Shown here: positions 5,780-7,333 of the stretch, in pieces
Layout of the letters: the number at the start of each line of letters is the position of its first letter
How positions within the stretch are numbered: position 1 is the first letter of the stretch
NCBI GenBank assembly: GCA_041658075.1
Contig: JBBAAW010000027.1
Location: forward strand, 1-7,333
Direction: 5' to 3'
Source: JBBAAW01 sp041658075
GTDB lineage: Bacteria; Patescibacteriota; WWE3; UBA101185; UBA10185
Length of the DNA: 7,333 nt
The notes under the pieces: model-generated
The model's database searches: none
The model's input: only the letters and a program-made list of their open reading frames with translations
What the model was told of the DNA's origin: nothing
Made by a program: the position numbers and the translations under genes

Positions 5780-6670
5780 CTACGACATTATTAGCGGAAG
5801 GTCTCGATTGACCAGGATGTCGGTGACTCCGATCCGTAAAAGCTCGAAGATTACCTTTTGCTCGTTTTCTCGAGCCACAACAGATTGGAGAGCGAACCAC
5901 CCCTTTACGCCAACTAACGGCGAACAGGAAGGACCCTTAAGTCCACCTATGATGCGGCTTGCCTTGTCAAGAACATTTTCTGGCACATTAGCCACGAGCA
6001 ATATATATTTAGAAGCTTGAAATGCACCATTGATGAGCCGAACGAAGCAATCGATGTACGGGCGCTTAGATTTATCGGCAAACGACTCGGGGTTTGCCAC
6101 AACAACGGTATTGGATTCCATTATTTCGCAGATACTCTCGAGTTGGTTTTCTTTTAGAGAATCGCCGCTCTCTATCACATCAACGATTGCCGTTGCCCCA
6201 AATCTAATCTTGTGCTCGGTGTTACCGAAAGACGAAACAACTTTAATGTCGTTTCTTCCCAAATCAGCAAGAAATCTTTGGACCAGCTGAACATATTCAG
6301 TAGCGACTTCGCAGCTTTGGGGCAGTTCTTCCACCCTCCGAAAACCACTGGCTTGATCAACTGCCAACACAATCCTAACGGGTTTGTTGCCACTACGACC
6401 AATGGGCAGCTTTAGCAGGACAGGAAACTTATAATCCCAATTAGCTATCCAGTCCTCACCTACAACGGCAATATCGAAATGGCCACCGTTAAGGTAATGT
6501 GGAATCTCCTGCGGTCTTTGGAAGGCAACACGCTTAATCCAATCAACCCTAACTCTACCTTCCTTTGTCCGCCTTTTTTCTAGAACCACAGGCAACCCTG
6601 CTTTTGTAAAAAGATCAGTGATAACCTCCTGCATGGAACCATCGGGAACAACAATATCAATCTGATTCAT
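5780..6670 (-). CDS. hisG: ATP phosphoribosyltransferase, long form
   Basis: HisG joins PRPP and ATP to make phosphoribosyl-ATP, the first step of histidine synthesis. From the start at 6670 it has 296 residues, the size of the hexameric long form with a C-terminal regulatory domain. Motifs: NQIDIVVPDGSM at 2-13 (normally a PKGR-type loop), FDIAVVGEDWI at 65-75, EVATEYVQLVQRFL at 121-134, GNTEHKIRFG at 149-158 and the PRPP-loop region IVDVIESGDSL at 162-172, then GGLKGPSCSPL at 242-252 and the ACT-like regulatory end (GWFALQSVVARENEQ, IGVTDILV). I chose 6670 because GAGG at 6680-6677 sits six bases upstream and because the product then begins like other HisG proteins; an ATG at 6721 would add 17 residues. 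No other his gene is in view. Hand counts of sampled lines give about 47% GC against roughly 33-48% in other genes, a modest hint of transfer. Confidence 0.88.
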   Translation of the reverse strand: MNQIDIVVPDGSMQEVITDLFTKAGLPVVLEKRRTKEGRVRVDWIKRVAFQRPQEIPHYLNGGHFDIAVVGEDWIANWDYKFPVLLKLPIGRSGNKPVRIVLAVDQASGFRRVEELPQSCEVATEYVQLVQRFLADLGRNDIKVVSSFGNTEHKIRFGATAIVDVIESGDSLKENQLESICEIMESNTVVVANPESFADKSKRPYIDCFVRLINGAFQASKYILLVANVPENVLDKASRIIGGLKGPSCSPLVGVKGWFALQSVVARENEQKVIFELLRIGVTDILVNRDLPLIMS

Positions 6671-6676
6671 GGAACG

Positions 6677-6680
6677 CCTC
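6677..6680 (-). promoter_or_regulatory. ribosome binding site deciding the hisG start
   Basis: GAGG on the minus strand, six bases before ATG 6670. Neither upstream in-frame ATG (6721, 6682) has a comparable site. The rest of 6681-6811 holds no gene or clear promoter that I can support. Confidence 0.5.
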
Positions 6681-6811
6681 ATTTTTGCTCTGCCTAATTT
6701 TAAAGTGTGTTGTGTTGTCATTATTTATGAGTTCTTTTAACATAAAGACTACAAATTGTCCATCTAAAGACGAAATCATTAATGGAACCGGTAGATTTTT
6801 GGCTTTTTTAA

Positions 6812-6887
6812 TGGTGCGCCCGGAGGGACTCGAACCCCCGACTTCAGCGTCCGCAACGCTGCGTTCTATCCTCTGAACTACGAGCGC
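6812..6887 (-). tRNA. tRNA-Arg (anticodon GCG), CCA encoded
   Basis: A complete 76-nt cloverleaf on the minus strand. The acceptor stem GCGCTCG/CGGGCGC has seven pairs (one U-G). The D stem is GTTC/GAAC, the anticodon stem CAGCG/CGCTG with loop TTGCGGA, and the T stem GGGGG/CCCTC with loop TTCGAGT. It ends with discriminator A and an encoded CCA. The anticodon is GCG at 6854-6852, reading CGC and CGU. A20 in the D loop and C35 match the known arginine identity elements. Most bacteria use ACG (edited to inosine) for this codon box, so GCG is noteworthy. hisG lies 141 bases downstream on the same strand and could receive readthrough transcription. Confidence 0.95.
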
Positions 6888-6906
6888 ACAAAAGTCCAAT
6901 AAACTA

Positions 6907-6935
6907 TTGACTATTATATCAGTTGGCGCTACATT
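6907..6935 (+). promoter_or_regulatory. possible promoter of the 30-residue peptide
   Basis: TTGACT (6907-6912) and TACATT (6930-6935) are separated by exactly 17 bases. The predicted start is about 6942, only about three bases before ATG 6945, which would give a leaderless message. The site overlaps the divergent tRNA promoter, so the two may compete. Confidence 0.4.
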
Positions 6936-6943
6936 GCAAGCAA
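6913..6943 (-). promoter_or_regulatory. tRNA-Arg promoter
   Basis: On the minus strand, an extended -10 TGATATAAT (6921-6913) is preceded by TTGCAA (6939-6934, 15-base spacing) or TTGCTT (6943-6938, 19-base spacing). Transcription would start about 18-20 bases before the tRNA. The extended -10 makes up for the poor spacing. Confidence 0.6.
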
Positions 6944-6944
6944 T

Positions 6945-7037
6945 ATGGGTATTTTAGGAACTATTGTACATACAATTGCTGAGAGTATCTTGGGTAGTAT
7001 CTTTGACGCAATTTTTGGTGCCATTACGCTTAAATAG
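6945..7037 (+). CDS. 30-residue tetrad-periodic hydrophobic peptide
   Basis: A small ORF from ATG 6945 to TAG 7035-7037, too short for ordinary gene calling. From residue 3 to 26 the peptide follows a strict four-residue pattern: Ile, a second hydrophobic residue (Leu, Val, Ala or Phe), a variable residue (Gly, His, Glu or Asp), and a small residue (Thr, Ser or Ala), for example ILGT and IFDA. Repeats use different codons (ATT and ATC for Ile, ACT and ACA for Thr), so this is not a recent DNA-level repeat. A helix would be amphipathic, with a hydrophobic face, as in phenol-soluble modulins and some small toxins or bacteriocins; that likeness is of pattern only. There is no Shine-Dalgarno, but a plausible promoter would give a leaderless message. 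It lies 43 bases upstream of an AbiEii-like gene. Expression is unproven. Confidence 0.35.
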   Translation: MGILGTIVHTIAESILGSIFDAIFGAITLK

Positions 7038-7039
7038 AT

Positions 7040-7061
7040 AGTCGTACGACTCTGCAGAGTC
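7040..7061. promoter_or_regulatory. two overlapping perfect palindromes
   Basis: AGTCGTACGACT (7040-7051) and GACTCTGCAGAGTC (7048-7061) are both perfect palindromes sharing GACT. They lie between the peptide stop and the AbiEii-like start. Two mutually exclusive hairpins are possible, or they may bind a dimeric regulator. AbiE systems are known to be autoregulated through inverted repeats in their promoters, which makes an operator plausible. No T-run follows, so a terminator is unlikely. Confidence 0.4.
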
Positions 7062-7080
7062 CACCAGAAAATGGTAAAAT

Positions 7081-7333
7081 ATGTATGTGGAAAACAAGAC
7101 CCCCATTGAAAAAGCCCGCGATATTATAAGAAAAAACCCAAGTTTAATCACGCCTTTAGACCAAGATGTAACTACAGACCAGAAATCAAAAGTTTTTTTA
7201 CGGAGGTTTTTAAAAAAAATGCATCGGGAAATTTTGACCGACAAACAACTACAGCTTTTGCCGCTAATTAAACGCTTTAACAAGTCTTTTGGCTTGGTTG
7301 GTGGAACGGCTTTTGCGCTTCATTTGGGTCATA
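7081..7333 (+). CDS. AbiEii/AbiGii-type nucleotidyltransferase toxin family protein, partial (3' end beyond window)
   Basis: An ORF open from ATG 7081 to the window end, giving 84 residues. The last visible part, residues 52-84 (from LTDKQLQLLPLIKRF to the family motif LVGGTAFALHLGH), matches the N-terminal nucleotidyltransferase motif of AbiEii-like proteins, where GG starts the catalytic loop and the Asp-x-Asp metal motif usually follows. Known AbiEii proteins are the toxin half of type IV abortive-infection systems. The usual start would be near ATG 7219 (residue 47), where GGAGG at 7202-7206 lies 12 bases upstream. Starting at 7081 adds a basic helical extension of 46 residues. A TAA at 7075-7077 bounds the frame. 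No AbiEi-type antitoxin gene is visible upstream, so it may be solitary or have its partner downstream. Confidence 0.75.
   Translation, partial: MYVENKTPIEKARDIIRKNPSLITPLDQDVTTDQKSKVFLRRFLKKMHREILTDKQLQLLPLIKRFNKSFGLVGGTAFALHLGH

Noticed and set aside
5660..5780. Second copy of the tRNA 3' end as the far border of an integrated island
   Set aside because: I found no repeat of the tRNA 3' sequence here or elsewhere in the window.
5676..5900. Minus-strand ORF ending in glycine and arginine runs
   Set aside because: The runs come from the C8 tract and the GC hairpin, and the rest overlaps hisG out of frame.
6671..6721. Longer hisG start at 6721
   Set aside because: It has no Shine-Dalgarno and adds a 17-residue basic leader not typical of HisG; GAGG before 6670 is preferred.
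6685..6876. Plus-strand ORF whose C-terminal part reads MVRPEGLEPPTSASATL
   Set aside because: This end is a translation of the antisense strand of tRNA-Arg, a well-known false protein found wherever this tRNA occurs.
6657..6899. Minus-strand ORF with VVQRIERSVADAEVGGSSPS
   Set aside because: It is tRNA-Arg itself translated in a reading frame and is also a recurrent artefact; its 3' part overlaps hisG in another frame.
6954..7283. Minus-strand 109-codon ORF
   Set aside because: It is opposite the AbiEii-like coding sequence and the peptide ORF, with no family resemblance or ribosome site.
1..7333. CRISPR array, insertion sequence or TGA-recoded genes
   Set aside because: No regularly spaced short repeats, transposase or terminal inverted repeats are seen, and the prs TGA is well placed as a real stop.

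Overview
The window looks like chromosomal DNA from a compact, low-GC bacterium. I suspect a Candidate Phyla Radiation (Patescibacteria) lineage, but no single gene proves this. The signs are genes that abut or overlap (prs/radical SAM by 4 bp, rarA/RelA-like at 0 bp), several starts with no Shine-Dalgarno, small coiled-coil proteins of no known family, and an AbiEii-like gene. The standard genetic code fits: TGA ends prs.

Left part (1-2987): a small hypothetical ORF is followed by a minus-strand coiled-coil gene (A). Next comes a coupled plus-strand pair: ribose-phosphate pyrophosphokinase (prs) and an SPL-type radical SAM protein. A second minus-strand coiled-coil gene (B) follows, paralogous to A. 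The A and B regions form a direct repeat of about 460 bp at a constant 2249-bp offset, flanking prs and the radical SAM gene. The repeat includes a 67-bp identical core, a conserved upstream block, and, beside copy A, what appears to be a broken remnant of the radical SAM 3' end.

Middle (2988-5659): rarA (replication-associated AAA+ ATPase) is directly followed by a very short RelA/SpoT synthetase-like protein. A malate/L-lactate dehydrogenase-family oxidoreductase then has its own Shine-Dalgarno and a possible promoter.

Right part (5660-7333): a GC-rich hairpin and a C8/A9 tract separate the convergent dehydrogenase and hisG genes. The minus-strand hisG (long form with regulatory domain) has somewhat higher GC in hand counts than its neighbours, and it lies just 3' of a tRNA-Arg with anticodon GCG. 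Beyond the tRNA there is a divergent promoter pair, a 30-residue peptide ORF with a striking four-residue periodicity, two overlapping perfect palindromes, and the start of an AbiEii-type nucleotidyltransferase toxin gene cut by the window end.

Functional links are mostly inference. Prs makes PRPP, the HisG substrate; (p)ppGpp made by RelA/SpoT enzymes inhibits HisG in some bacteria. The dehydrogenase has no evident pathway partner here. The most unusual items are the tetrad-repeat peptide beside an AbiEii-like gene, the direct repeat around prs and the radical SAM gene, and the minimal RelA/SpoT-like protein.
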